Below, in pieces: positions 26,001 to 33,309 of a DNA stretch of 64,000 nt; within the stretch, counting starts at the first letter, position 1, and every line of letters starts with the position of its first letter. A program made the translations under genes and the position numbers. Location of the stretch: the NCBI GenBank assembly GCA_021772975.1, contig JAJFKY010000002.1:1-64000 (forward strand). Reading direction: 5' to 3'. Source of the stretch: Gammaproteobacteria bacterium. Lineage in GTDB: Bacteria > Pseudomonadota > Gammaproteobacteria > Xanthomonadales > Wenzhouxiangellaceae. The notes under the pieces were generated by a model. It saw nothing but the letters and a program-made list of their open reading frames with translations, searched no databases and had not been told where the DNA came from.

Positions 26001-27831
26001 GAAGCGTGGTGTGGAGATCAACTGGGAAAGCTTTTTTACCAGCCATGGCAAACACGCCCAGAACGGTTACCGCCGCACCAGTCTGCCAGGCTATCAGTTT
26101 GAACGATCACGGCACTGGATAGCACCGCCGCCGCCGGCAACTCAGGGGCATAGCCAACTGGATTCAGAGCCCGGTGCTGGTCGGTATCGTTTCCCCAGCT
26201 GGGCCAGAGTGCCAATGCCGACGGCGGCAACCCAACCGCATGCCAGCGGCCTATTGATCTGCCACGATGACAGCGCCAGCGCGGAAAAATTACTGCACAG
26301 CTGTGATCGGCAGGGTATCGGTTACCAGTCGGCTTCGCTGAGCTGTCTGCATCAGAGCGCCGCGGAACATGCCGATCAGCGCTCCCTGACCGGGCAGCTC
26401 AATGCCGTGCTCGATAACGCTGCGGGTCCGGTGCGCATCATCCTGGTCAGCGCGGCATTACTGCGGTCCGAATGTGAGGCAACTGCTCAGGATACTGCCG
26501 TCATTCCGGTTATCCCGCTGCTGCTGGCGGCGCTGGCGGAAAGGGCCGAAGTGATCAGCGTGGCGGTATTGTTTACCGGGGTTGCGGATGTGTTCGGCAC
26601 CGGCCAGCCGAGCCCGATGCCGGGCTTGGCGCAGCGCGCTTTACTGGCCGGCCAGTTGAGCCAGTGGTCAGCCGGTCACGCCGCTCGGCCGAAGGTGCGA
26701 AGTATTGATCTGAGCGCACAGTTCAGCGCCGCTGATGTCACTGCGCTGCATACCGAACTCGCCGCGGCAGCAACAGGTCTGACCGCGCTGCGGTCTGGCC
26801 AGCGCTGGCGTGTGCTGCGCCTGGATGCGGAGTTACCGGTGCGCGAGTGGAACCGGAGCATTCCGGCCGGGCACCAGTGCCTGTTGATTTCGCACCATGA
26901 CAATACTGCCCAGGCATTGCAGGAACATCTGCGGCAACGTGGGGCTGGGGCGCTGTGGCATGGCAACTGGGGCTTGCGCCAAAGCGATGATGCAAGATGG
27001 TCAGAATCGCTGGCGCAGCTGCAGTCAGCCCGCCAAACACCGCCATCACCCGGTGAGTTGCCGGACACATCGATGTTTATGCTGTTGAACGATGCCGTGC
27101 TAGCTGGCGAAGATGATCTGACACACTGGCAGCGGCAGTCAAAACTGCTGGCACGGATCGAGCAGTTACTGCAGCTATGGCAGGGCATGCCATGTAATAT
27201 CTTTGTATTGCTGGCCAGCAGTTCCGAGCACTCCAGTGATGGTTTATTGCTGGCCCTGGACAATCTATTGAGTCACGATGCGGTCGCCTCACGCTATGTT
27301 CTGGTGGCTTCAGGGCTGTGGGTGGATGGCACTTATCCGCAGGACCTGCTACAGCAAGGGTTTGATTTTTGCACCGAGCTGCAAATGCTGCAGCCGGGCA
27401 CAAGCGCCTATGTTTCCCCGGCGGCACTGGCGCGGCGGCAGCAAACTCATCATCGGATACAATCTGAGCCGGCGGGTGTCGAAACACCAACACCGCGATC
27501 AACAGCCAACCAGCCGGCACGATTGATGTCTGCATTAGAGCAGCAGATCGCTGCCCAGTGGGAAGATTTGCTGGGCGTGCGGGATATCCGGGCTGAGGAT
27601 AATTTTTTCGCGCTGGGCGGTGATTCACTGATGGCCAGCCAGGCGCTGACCCAGTTGCATCAGCAGCTGGGGGTACGGATTGCAGCCGCGGAATTTATGG
27701 GCAGCGCCAGTGTGCGCCAGCTTGCCCGGATGATTGATAATGCCCGGCAAGTCAGCAATCCGCTTGCACAGCAGCGGTCAGAAGATCAGCCCGGTGAAAC
27801 GGATTCCGGGCGTGACCACTGGGAACTTTAG
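20035..27831 (+). CDS. Hybrid NRPS-PKS: docking-C-A4-PCP-KS-AT-KR(inactive)-ACP
   Basis: A 2598-residue protein. Residues 1-55 form a TubC-type beta-hairpin docking domain (LLASLRAAGVKVWYEDGEIH), fitting reception from the preceding PCP. Then come C (HHIVSDGHS, 205), A4 (TSGSTG, 680), PCP (GGHSL, 1069), KS (1142-1570, DTACSTS, ETHGTGT, NIGHLD intact), AT (GHSLGE 1766, RAFHS, malonyl-like) and ACP (GGDSL, 2529). Between AT and ACP about 440 residues have the size of a ketoreductase but lack the glycine-rich nucleotide loop (LLISHHDN sits in its place) and a Ser-Tyr-Asn centre, so the KR is judged inactive. A4 pocket residues read DVKHMGLIA, which I cannot assign; the Lys is unusual. The C-terminal tail ends in HWEL, possibly a docking peptide. 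It should add one amino acid and one malonate left at the keto level. Confidence 0.94.
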   Translation: MSALQLLASLRAAGVKVWYEDGEIHYHAARPSARIDRWLKQLAEHKSELIAIMSPAGQGAEGLRLEPWADNGPAPVSFEQQRFLFLNEFEGAANNYNLSSCFGLRGRLDINALSRAIQAIIAQHDILRVRFERRQGEWFQLLAERPLKVAVSDLEGLQKSYKDIQLKRLVERDSQTPFDLLDGPHLRLRVIRLSPARHWLVVVMHHIVSDGHSIRLFVDALRQQYLSYLADVPASAAPLDIQYRDYAHWQRDMLNNQGCQVELDYWREQLRDAPEVLDLDIAAARPARQSLAGGSHTFRIEASLWEAISTLCARHQVTSFHCLLAAFVLSLSRYSGEQDIVVGSPANTRRHVNSAELIGPFINMLPLRVRVAAEEQVAEFLQRVREIVLSAMDNASAPLEKVVAALAPRRSTAYAPLFQHMFVLEDVPLGIVQLPGLEISTELVDQPSAKYDTALIVQRDARGLFAIIRYRTELFTADAIARLAAAFQQLLRQFTQHPDAPVSSLDVLSAAQRQHLQQALTGSRQTGHGRCCLHQLVEQQTRRTPDRIALQFADISWTYLQLEQRANQIAHWLLSNGVTPGTVVGMALHNCIEQVCVLLAIGKCGAAYLPLAMDDPPARAGYCLRQAGVRLVVSTPAWQVAEELPVTILDISADDVIASFPMTCPEVLLDPQSLVSILYTSGSTGAPKAVMTEHSALVNNLQWMQRMWPLHATDSLLYKAPLTFDVSAKEIIWPLMVGGRVVISRPGGRHDPAYLWRMVRTADISVVHLVPTMLEYFIAESSQVSSLALRIVMCGGEALSADLARRFHAAFTAGLLHLYGPTEAAIAITGCLLPRQRTAPLPLGTPTDNSSVYLLNQDLALTPAGVIGEIFIGGLAVARGYFGQPAKTAAMFMPDPFSAISGARMYATGDLARLSADGELLFAGRRDHQLKLYGQRIEPGEIEAALRQHPRVRDCVVIAAPGAGGKPALKAFVISVDERPAQSDLSSFLRQHLAARMLPASFVYLDALPMLPNGKVDRRRLLQQAAPDNAAEAGAARALRQTERRLLTIWRELLQREQIGVSENFFSAGGHSLLAIELRNRIQTEFQCQLEVADVFAHASIEEQAQFLRPQDSVTLTGTAAVLHQPESGLAGQTPGQEIGQEPIAVIGMAGRFPAADDLQAFWSNILAGTDCVTHFSSSELLAAGYPEALISQPGFVPARAVLQDIELFDAGFFGYTPMEAALLDPQHRLLLESAQWAFDDAGYSPAALARHNQRVAVYVGISNSGYYEHHLLPRPELLQKYGSLQLALSTAKSYAATQLAFRLDLQGPALSVDTACSTSLVAIAKACQSLLLGEADLALAGGASINTPVAGGHLWQEGGVGSRDGHCRPFDAGGSGTVKGMGGGVVLLKKLAAAQRDGDHIHALVLGTAVNNDGGRKVGFTAPSVAGQSAVMKAALQQAGVPPESVAMVETHGTGTHLGDPIEIKSLASVYAGAELVLGAVKGNIGHLDAAAGVAGFIKTVLALKQRTFPPMANFEAPNEQLRLADSGLRILPESAPWPAAAIARRAAVSSFGIGGTNAHAVLQEAPECPTPVSSKGAEIVLLSAKTPYSLELSIGALRDCLRQSQAATLPEISYTLCQGRTHWEYRHALVVDEPAAIARQCDAWLADAAGGSDTDQDSMPAPARALERPRIAFMFPGQGAPVDLAVRAFYHRDAVFSHALDEAISILTELSSFDFKAHLQRLTSASEPPEYLRDVAAIQPWQFAVSMALVASLQALGVRPDWCLGHSLGEYAAACTAGVFSLHDGLAITTRRGQLVSECEPGAMLALNCTATELAEWLDGSGELSACNSPSQSIVSGTREQIRQLRKTATAMQVASKMLAADRAFHSVMMEPVLERFQDYLRTIHFSAPGLPLISNVSGELMAAEFVPDAQYWCQHLRRPVRFMQGIANLHQQTPDICLEIGAGNTLGHFALASPDRTAATEVLSLLARSAQRGLPESYLQSLAALWKRGVEINWESFFTSHGKHAQNGYRRTSLPGYQFERSRHWIAPPPPATQGHSQLDSEPGAGRYRFPSWARVPMPTAATQPHASGLLICHDDSASAEKLLHSCDRQGIGYQSASLSCLHQSAAEHADQRSLTGQLNAVLDNAAGPVRIILVSAALLRSECEATAQDTAVIPVIPLLLAALAERAEVISVAVLFTGVADVFGTGQPSPMPGLAQRALLAGQLSQWSAGHAARPKVRSIDLSAQFSAADVTALHTELAAAATGLTALRSGQRWRVLRLDAELPVREWNRSIPAGHQCLLISHHDNTAQALQEHLRQRGAGALWHGNWGLRQSDDARWSESLAQLQSARQTPPSPGELPDTSMFMLLNDAVLAGEDDLTHWQRQSKLLARIEQLLQLWQGMPCNIFVLLASSSEHSSDGLLLALDNLLSHDAVASRYVLVASGLWVDGTYPQDLLQQGFDFCTELQMLQPGTSAYVSPAALARRQQTHHRIQSEPAGVETPTPRSTANQPARLMSALEQQIAAQWEDLLGVRDIRAEDNFFALGGDSLMASQALTQLHQQLGVRIAAAEFMGSASVRQLARMIDNARQVSNPLAQQRSEDQPGETDSGRDHWEL

Positions 27832-27878
27832 CGGACCGGGCAGGGATTGGCTAGAATAATGGATATGGAGATGCTGTG

Positions 27879-29615
27879 ATGCGACAAGGAGCAGTTAAAT
27901 TCTGGAATCTGCCGGCTGGTTGTTCAGCGGCTGCAGCCCTGGCGGTAAAAGCCATGGGAGTGATAGGCGTACTGCTGGTGGCGGGTCAGCCTGTGGCCGC
28001 GCAGGAGGTCCAACTGCCGGACAACTTCGTCAGTCCCGAGATGCCTGCCGATCTGAGTCCTGATGGGCAGCCAGCTTACACGGCTGATCTGGAGCAGGCG
28101 GCGATCTTTGCCTGGCAGGAATTTATTGCGCTTAACTGGCCGGCAGCGTCCGGTCAGCGTGAGATCGCTGCCCCAACCGCTTTCGATGCCCGGCCTGACG
28201 AGCCGAAAGTCTGGGAAACCATGCGTGGCCGGGTAGAGGTTTATCCGGGTCATGGCGAACCCAACGGCTTTGACCGCGCCGCGCCGGACTACGGCTATAG
28301 CGTGCCGCCCGATTATATTTACTCTCCCAAGGCAGTCGGCACAGCTGATGGGCGAATTACCGCGTGCGCGCAAAACGGCGGTGACGCGCCACCCTGGCAT
28401 AACCTGGATGAGGACAGCAATCAGAACGTGATGTCCGGATTATCGCCGCAGACTCCTTATCCCGGCCAAAATATTCTGGTCGAATCCAAGGTCAACCGCC
28501 CCGGTTATGTCTACGTGGCCGCACGCGGCTGGTACGGAGAAAACTCAATCAGAATGGCGGCGCGCCGGACCGGAAAATATATTCGCACCCATTTCCAACC
28601 ACCACGACCGGCATCCCGGGCGGACGATCCGGAGGACACCCAATACGTCAGCTTTCCCAACGACACGATGGAATTGAAAGCCGCCTGGCGGCGGCTGGGG
28701 CGATATGACCGGCCAGCACGGTTCCATCGCAGCCAGGTGCGTTATTACGCGGGTAAAGATGGCGAGTTCTGCTATATCGACTCCAGTGCAACCGCTGAGG
28801 GCGATGATGTCTGGGGCTTGCTGGCCATGCACATTACCCGCAAGACGCCCAGCGCACCCTATTTTATCTGGGCTACCTTTGAACAGGTGGATAACCTGGT
28901 CGCTGATACCGCCGGACCGGATGGCAAGGCGGTTAGTATCGAGGCTGCGGACGGCAGCCCGGCGGCGGGCGTGACGCTGCCGGAAGAGGCTTACAGTCCG
29001 CCGCTCAAACTGACCGCAGCCACGCCCGACGGTGATCAGGAATATGTGCCTGCAAGCATGACGCCGGCCGCCGACCCGAAGCTTCGGCTGCACTATTATC
29101 AAGAGCCGGTATATGAGATTCCAGAGGTCAGGTACGTAGCGGTTAACCGCCGCTTGTATGCTACTCCGGAGGCCATTCGCGCAGTTAACCGGGCCGCCCA
29201 GCAGGCCATCCGTAAAGCTGCCCCGGATTCAGCCTTGCAGCATTATCGGCTGGTGGCGGTGCAATGGCGGCCGTTGGATAAACCACCCGGCAAGGCCTAC
29301 ACCGGTCCCGAATCGGCGGCGGTCTATTATGCCGCCAATGTAGCCATTGAAGCGCCACCCGTGCATCAGCGTTTCAGTGGTCAGTTTTCCCACGGTTTCA
29401 GCAAGGCCAGTGATTATCTGCAGCGCGAGTTATTGTTTTTGAATCCGCCGCCCAACCCTGGTAAGCCGGTGTTCTTCAACACCTATCACGCTGGTCAGAA
29501 GTACCTGGCGGGCGGCTGCATGGGCTGTCACGGCCAACGTCAAAGCTATGGCACCGATTGGAGTTTTTTACTGTTCCGACAAAGAGTTGAAGCGCCGGTA
29601 TTGCCGGATCACTGA
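27879..29615 (+). CDS. Secreted protein with one C-terminal heme c site, function unknown
   Basis: A 578-residue protein with an N-terminal export signal (hydrophobic GVIGVLLVAG, probable cleavage after PVAA near residue 41). A single CXXCH motif (CMGCHGQ) near residue 553 predicts one covalently attached heme c. The body has an FAWQEFIALNWP segment and many aromatic residues; I do not recognise a catalytic fold. ATG 27879 is chosen over GTG 27876 because GGAG lies 8 nt before it. It follows the NRPS stop by 47 nt on the same strand and could be co-transcribed. Its role, perhaps periplasmic redox chemistry on the product, cannot be derived from sequence. Confidence 0.7.
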   Translation: MRQGAVKFWNLPAGCSAAAALAVKAMGVIGVLLVAGQPVAAQEVQLPDNFVSPEMPADLSPDGQPAYTADLEQAAIFAWQEFIALNWPAASGQREIAAPTAFDARPDEPKVWETMRGRVEVYPGHGEPNGFDRAAPDYGYSVPPDYIYSPKAVGTADGRITACAQNGGDAPPWHNLDEDSNQNVMSGLSPQTPYPGQNILVESKVNRPGYVYVAARGWYGENSIRMAARRTGKYIRTHFQPPRPASRADDPEDTQYVSFPNDTMELKAAWRRLGRYDRPARFHRSQVRYYAGKDGEFCYIDSSATAEGDDVWGLLAMHITRKTPSAPYFIWATFEQVDNLVADTAGPDGKAVSIEAADGSPAAGVTLPEEAYSPPLKLTAATPDGDQEYVPASMTPAADPKLRLHYYQEPVYEIPEVRYVAVNRRLYATPEAIRAVNRAAQQAIRKAAPDSALQHYRLVAVQWRPLDKPPGKAYTGPESAAVYYAANVAIEAPPVHQRFSGQFSHGFSKASDYLQRELLFLNPPPNPGKPVFFNTYHAGQKYLAGGCMGCHGQRQSYGTDWSFLLFRQRVEAPVLPDH

Positions 29616-29669
29616 TGCCTTGCCGGGTTTAGCCTGTATCGGCAGGAGCGATGGGCTGATCAGTCCGGT

Positions 29670-30233
29670 TTACTCGGTAACCGCAATGGCATCAATCTGG
29701 ATCAGCACGCCATCCACCACGATAAATGGTGCGCCGGTCATGGTCGAGGCAGGCATCTCTTCACGTTCGAAATAGCCGACCAGCTCTTCCGCTACCACAA
29801 ACGAATCGCGGGCTTCCAGGCTCAGCAGATTGATGCCGATCTTGACCACATCGTCCTTGCTGATGCCGGCCGCTGTCAGCGCCATGTCAAGGTTGTTGAG
29901 CACCGCCCTGGTCTGACCGCGGATATCGCCGGGCGCCAGGATGTTATATTCATTATCAACCGGTATCTGGCCCGATATGTAATAGGTTGCGCCGCGGTTT
30001 TGAACGACCGCTATCTGAGAAAATGCTTCGCTTTCGAAATGGCTGTCAGGATTAAGATATTCCACCAGACTGGCGGTCTGGCGAGCTGTCCCAGACGGGG
30101 CCTCAGCAGTGGCGGCAGGCGCGGAGCCAGGGGTTTCGGAAGGTTGTTGATCAGCGTCGCCCGGGGGTTGCTGGCAGGCGCTCAAAACGGCCAGCAGACA
30201 ACTCAAGATTGCTGTTCTAAACAGTATGGACAT
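29670..30233 (-). CDS. RidA-family (YjgF/UK114) lipoprotein
   Basis: A 187-residue protein with a lipoprotein signal (LLAVLSAC), a Pro/Ala/Ser-rich linker of about 40 residues and a C-terminal RidA-like domain (YYISGQIPVD, RGQTRAVLNNLDMALTAAGIS, VVKIGINLL, IQIDAIAV). Classical RidA proteins deaminate reactive enamines in the cytosol using an Arg in a PARS segment. Here that segment reads PASTM, so the Arg is missing and imine deaminase activity is doubtful. Start ATG 30233 is chosen because AGGA precedes it by 8 nt; ATG 30242 and a longer upstream frame are alternatives. It sits antisense between synthase genes and would act at the periplasmic face of a membrane. Confidence 0.82.
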   Translation of the reverse strand: MSILFRTAILSCLLAVLSACQQPPGDADQQPSETPGSAPAATAEAPSGTARQTASLVEYLNPDSHFESEAFSQIAVVQNRGATYYISGQIPVDNEYNILAPGDIRGQTRAVLNNLDMALTAAGISKDDVVKIGINLLSLEARDSFVVAEELVGYFEREEMPASTMTGAPFIVVDGVLIQIDAIAVTE

Positions 30234-30385
30234 GCTGAACATCCTATTCGTCAGTCGCTTATTGTAGTGCCTGAACTGTAAATGGGAAGCCGGTGTTATG
30301 CAAGCCGTGGCCGTGCTGTCCGCGTAGTATTTATTCAGGGGGTGGACTACAATCAAATCGACTATGTGCAGGGAGCTTAGGATTG

Positions 30386-31741
30386 GTGTCCGATGCTTTG
30401 GCCAACAGAATGTTAGCTCGTGCGATTCATGCTATCGAAACTCTGGGATCGGGTTTAGAGAAGCACAATCATCCCGCCGCCGTGTGCCTGCACGCCTGGG
30501 ATTTGCGAGTCGGTTATGACATCGAGCCGGAATCTCCAGTCACTGCTGCCAGTCGGTCCGCAGATGCTCATCAACCCGCTCAGACCGCGCCTGATTCCGC
30601 CGGCGCGCCGGCCTGGTTATCCGATTTACTGGCTGACCTGGGCACTGCTGCTGAATCAGCAGCGAGTTCACTTCATCAGCATTGGCGCTGCTATCTGGCG
30701 CTGCCCGCGACAATGCAAGAACCGCAGCCGGGCCAGCGGCCCGTCAGTTGGCTGCAGCTGGCCGCCCGTTGTGAACAGGCGCTTAAGCTGACAGTCCGCA
30801 TGCCCTCGCTGGCGCTGTTCACCGGCCTGACGGACGCTGACCTGGGGGCATTCCGCTGCGCGCTCGCGGATCTGCGCCAGGGGGTAGTGGACAGCGCGCT
30901 GATTATCACCGCTACGCGGTTATCTGCCGGGCAGTCTCAGCAGCTGCTGTCCGCATCCAGTCAGCAACAGGCAGTGCTGGTGGCAGGCATGGTCCTGAGT
31001 GCCGGTCCTGCAGGTGCGGTAACCGATCATGCCGTGCTGGAACTGCAGGTCACCACTGCGGGCACGGTTTTAAATCCAGCCCATCGGCAGGCGCTGCTGA
31101 CGATCAGTCAGGCCGCTGCGTCTGAATACGCGGGCGGCCGGCAGCTGCACCAGCAGCGACTATGTAAATCTGGCTCTCAGCCAGGACCGCCGGCGATCGC
31201 GCTGAGCCTGCTGGCAATGGCGGAACATTTGACCGACAGGCCGCCTAGACAAGACCCGCACTGGCAGCAGCTGTCAGCGCTATTGCCATGTCTGGACAAC
31301 CGGGTGGCCGGGCCTGCACAGTCTCTGGTGCTGTCAGTTCAGCACGCGCGGCATGCCTGCGAAATCCTGCTGCGGCCGATGCCAGCGGATAAACATGATC
31401 AGCCTGCAGTAGCGGTAAAAAACCAGCACGGCGGGCAGTGCCAGATCAGCCAGTTGGATCAGGCGTTGCAAATGCTGGAACAGCTCAGTGGTTATCCTTT
31501 GCGGCAGTTGAGCACTGAAGATCAAACCGCACGGCGGCTGTCGCTTGACTCATTGATGGCAGCCGAGTTCGCCAGCTTTTTTCAACGGACCTTTGGAAAA
31601 CCTTTACCAGCGACGGCGTTGCTGGATCGTCCCACTCCGGCACAGTTACGGCAACGTCTGAAGGCGCAGTTGGAACTGGCCGAGCCGGTTCGGGTTTTTA
31701 TTCCTCGCGCCAGCCGTATGCAGTCTCCGGGGGTGTTATGA
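30386..31741 (+). CDS. Degenerate condensing-enzyme-like protein fused to an acyl carrier domain
   Basis: A 451-residue protein starting at GTG 30386 (GGGAGC 9 nt upstream). The C-terminal 80 residues are a carrier domain with the phosphopantetheine Ser in LSLDSLMAAEF, followed by FGKPLPATALLDRPT. The N-terminal 330 residues are unlike any standard NRPS or PKS domain I know. One stretch (LADLRQGVVDSALIITATRLSAG) resembles the region after the active-site Cys of ketosynthases and thiolase-fold enzymes, but no Cys-His-His centre is visible. It could be a non-catalytic partner that holds or gates a carrier-bound chain. Its ATGA overlap with the next gene, a condensation protein, implies that the two work together. 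Confidence 0.7.
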   Translation: MSDALANRMLARAIHAIETLGSGLEKHNHPAAVCLHAWDLRVGYDIEPESPVTAASRSADAHQPAQTAPDSAGAPAWLSDLLADLGTAAESAASSLHQHWRCYLALPATMQEPQPGQRPVSWLQLAARCEQALKLTVRMPSLALFTGLTDADLGAFRCALADLRQGVVDSALIITATRLSAGQSQQLLSASSQQQAVLVAGMVLSAGPAGAVTDHAVLELQVTTAGTVLNPAHRQALLTISQAAASEYAGGRQLHQQRLCKSGSQPGPPAIALSLLAMAEHLTDRPPRQDPHWQQLSALLPCLDNRVAGPAQSLVLSVQHARHACEILLRPMPADKHDQPAVAVKNQHGGQCQISQLDQALQMLEQLSGYPLRQLSTEDQTARRLSLDSLMAAEFASFFQRTFGKPLPATALLDRPTPAQLRQRLKAQLELAEPVRVFIPRASRMQSPGVL

Positions 31742-33309
31742 AGCTCCCCGAGTGGCTGGCGGATTTATGCCATCAAGGGGTGGAGTTATGGTTTGTGCTG
31801 GGTAAGCTGCACTATCGTTTCCCGGTCGGTTATCAAGACCAGGCAGCGGTGTTGGAGCAGTTGCGTTCACGGCGTGTTGAACTGCTTGAGTATTACACTC
31901 AGATTCCCGGCCTGACAGGTCCGTACCGTCCCAGCCAGGCGCAGCTGAGTATGGTTTTTCAAAGCCTTATCAGGCCTGGTCATATCGGTCATGTTTTGCG
32001 CTATCCGGTCATTGTCAACAGCGATCCGGACCAAAACGATCTGGACAGGCATTTACTACAGTCAGCGTTAACCGGTCTGGCGCAGCGCCATCCGATGCTG
32101 AATGCCCGTTTTATCACCCAGGACGAACAGGTCTGGATGTTTTTTGCCTTGCATAGCAAGCTGGAGTTGCAGCTTGAACGCTTTGAAGATGCCGGGCCGC
32201 AGCGTATTCAGGCGTGGATTGAGCAGCACTCCACGCTCGCCATGGACCTGGCTGAAGGTCCGCTGTGCCGTGTTCATCTGGCGATCAACCGCCAGCCGGA
32301 TGACACCGCCGAGTACGTGCTGATGATCGTCGCGCACCATATCGTGGTGGATCATCTGTCGTTGGAAATTATCTGGCGCGACCTAAGCCACTTATATACT
32401 GAGTCCGGCTGTCAGGATAAGACGCCACTACCGGCCACCGGCTGCGGCCTGGCGGATCTGGCGGAGCTGCCGCACTGGCAGGCCAGGTCTGCCGATGGCG
32501 CACGACAATACTGGCAACAGCAACTGCAGTCGGTACCGCCGCCGCTCGAGCTGCCTGGCCAGCAGCCGGGTGCCGGACAAAGCGGTGACGGTTATGAATT
32601 CCGGCGTCTGCTGGATGCGGATGTGTGCACCGCTATCAGCGGCTTCGCGGAACAACAACGGGTCACCGAGTTTGTGGTGATGTTCACCGTTTATGGCTTA
32701 CAGTTAATGCATCGTGCGGCGTCGGAAGTGTGCATCGGGCTGACCACCGAGGGACGCACGGGCCATCCCGACCGCGGTCTGGTGGGTTGTTTCGTGAATA
32801 CCGTACCGGTCATTTTTCAGCAGCAGCTGTTGGGCTTCTGCCTGGCGGAAGCGGTTGAGCAATCAGCCGAGGCTATCGCTGCGGCGGTCAGCAACGCGGG
32901 CCTGCCATTTATGGAATTGGTCAAACTTGCGGCGCTGGAGAGACAGCCACAGCGTCCGGTGCTGTTTCAGACAATGTTCTCCTGGCTGGCCACCAGACAG
33001 TTTCAGCAGACCCGACTTAACGAGCGTCCGTCGATGGAGTTATTGCCGTACGCATCAGCAGCGCCGAGCCGGGTTGGCGTGACGCATGATATTGTCCTGG
33101 CGGTGCAGGATTTACCCGACCGCCGCTATTGCAATTGGAATTTTGACGGCCGCATGTATGCTTTGCCGACGGTGATGCAACTGGCTGATGATTATCAGCA
33201 GTTGCTGGCCGATGCGCTGGCCCACCCGGACATGCCGCTGCACGACCTGCTGACTGATGGTGCAACGCATCATCAGCGGGATAGTGCTCGTGAGAGGTTC
33301 GAACTGTGA
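31738..33309 (+). CDS. Stand-alone NRPS condensation protein with TubC docking domain
   Basis: A 523-residue protein. Residues 1-50 resemble a TubC-like docking domain (WLADLCHQGVELWFVLGKLHY). The rest is one condensation domain with the active motif HHIVVDHLS near residue 201; the Gly of the usual HHxxxDG is His here. It also has a VGCFVNTVPV segment. No adenylation or carrier domain is present, so it must work in trans, probably joining the chain on the preceding ACP protein or on the 20035-27831 protein to the next module. It overlaps its upstream neighbour by ATGA and its downstream neighbour by GTGA, which suggests strict co-translation. The tail ends in ERFEL, similar to the HWEL tail of the earlier synthase. 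Confidence 0.88.
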   Translation: MKLPEWLADLCHQGVELWFVLGKLHYRFPVGYQDQAAVLEQLRSRRVELLEYYTQIPGLTGPYRPSQAQLSMVFQSLIRPGHIGHVLRYPVIVNSDPDQNDLDRHLLQSALTGLAQRHPMLNARFITQDEQVWMFFALHSKLELQLERFEDAGPQRIQAWIEQHSTLAMDLAEGPLCRVHLAINRQPDDTAEYVLMIVAHHIVVDHLSLEIIWRDLSHLYTESGCQDKTPLPATGCGLADLAELPHWQARSADGARQYWQQQLQSVPPPLELPGQQPGAGQSGDGYEFRRLLDADVCTAISGFAEQQRVTEFVVMFTVYGLQLMHRAASEVCIGLTTEGRTGHPDRGLVGCFVNTVPVIFQQQLLGFCLAEAVEQSAEAIAAAVSNAGLPFMELVKLAALERQPQRPVLFQTMFSWLATRQFQQTRLNERPSMELLPYASAAPSRVGVTHDIVLAVQDLPDRRYCNWNFDGRMYALPTVMQLADDYQQLLADALAHPDMPLHDLLTDGATHHQRDSARERFEL

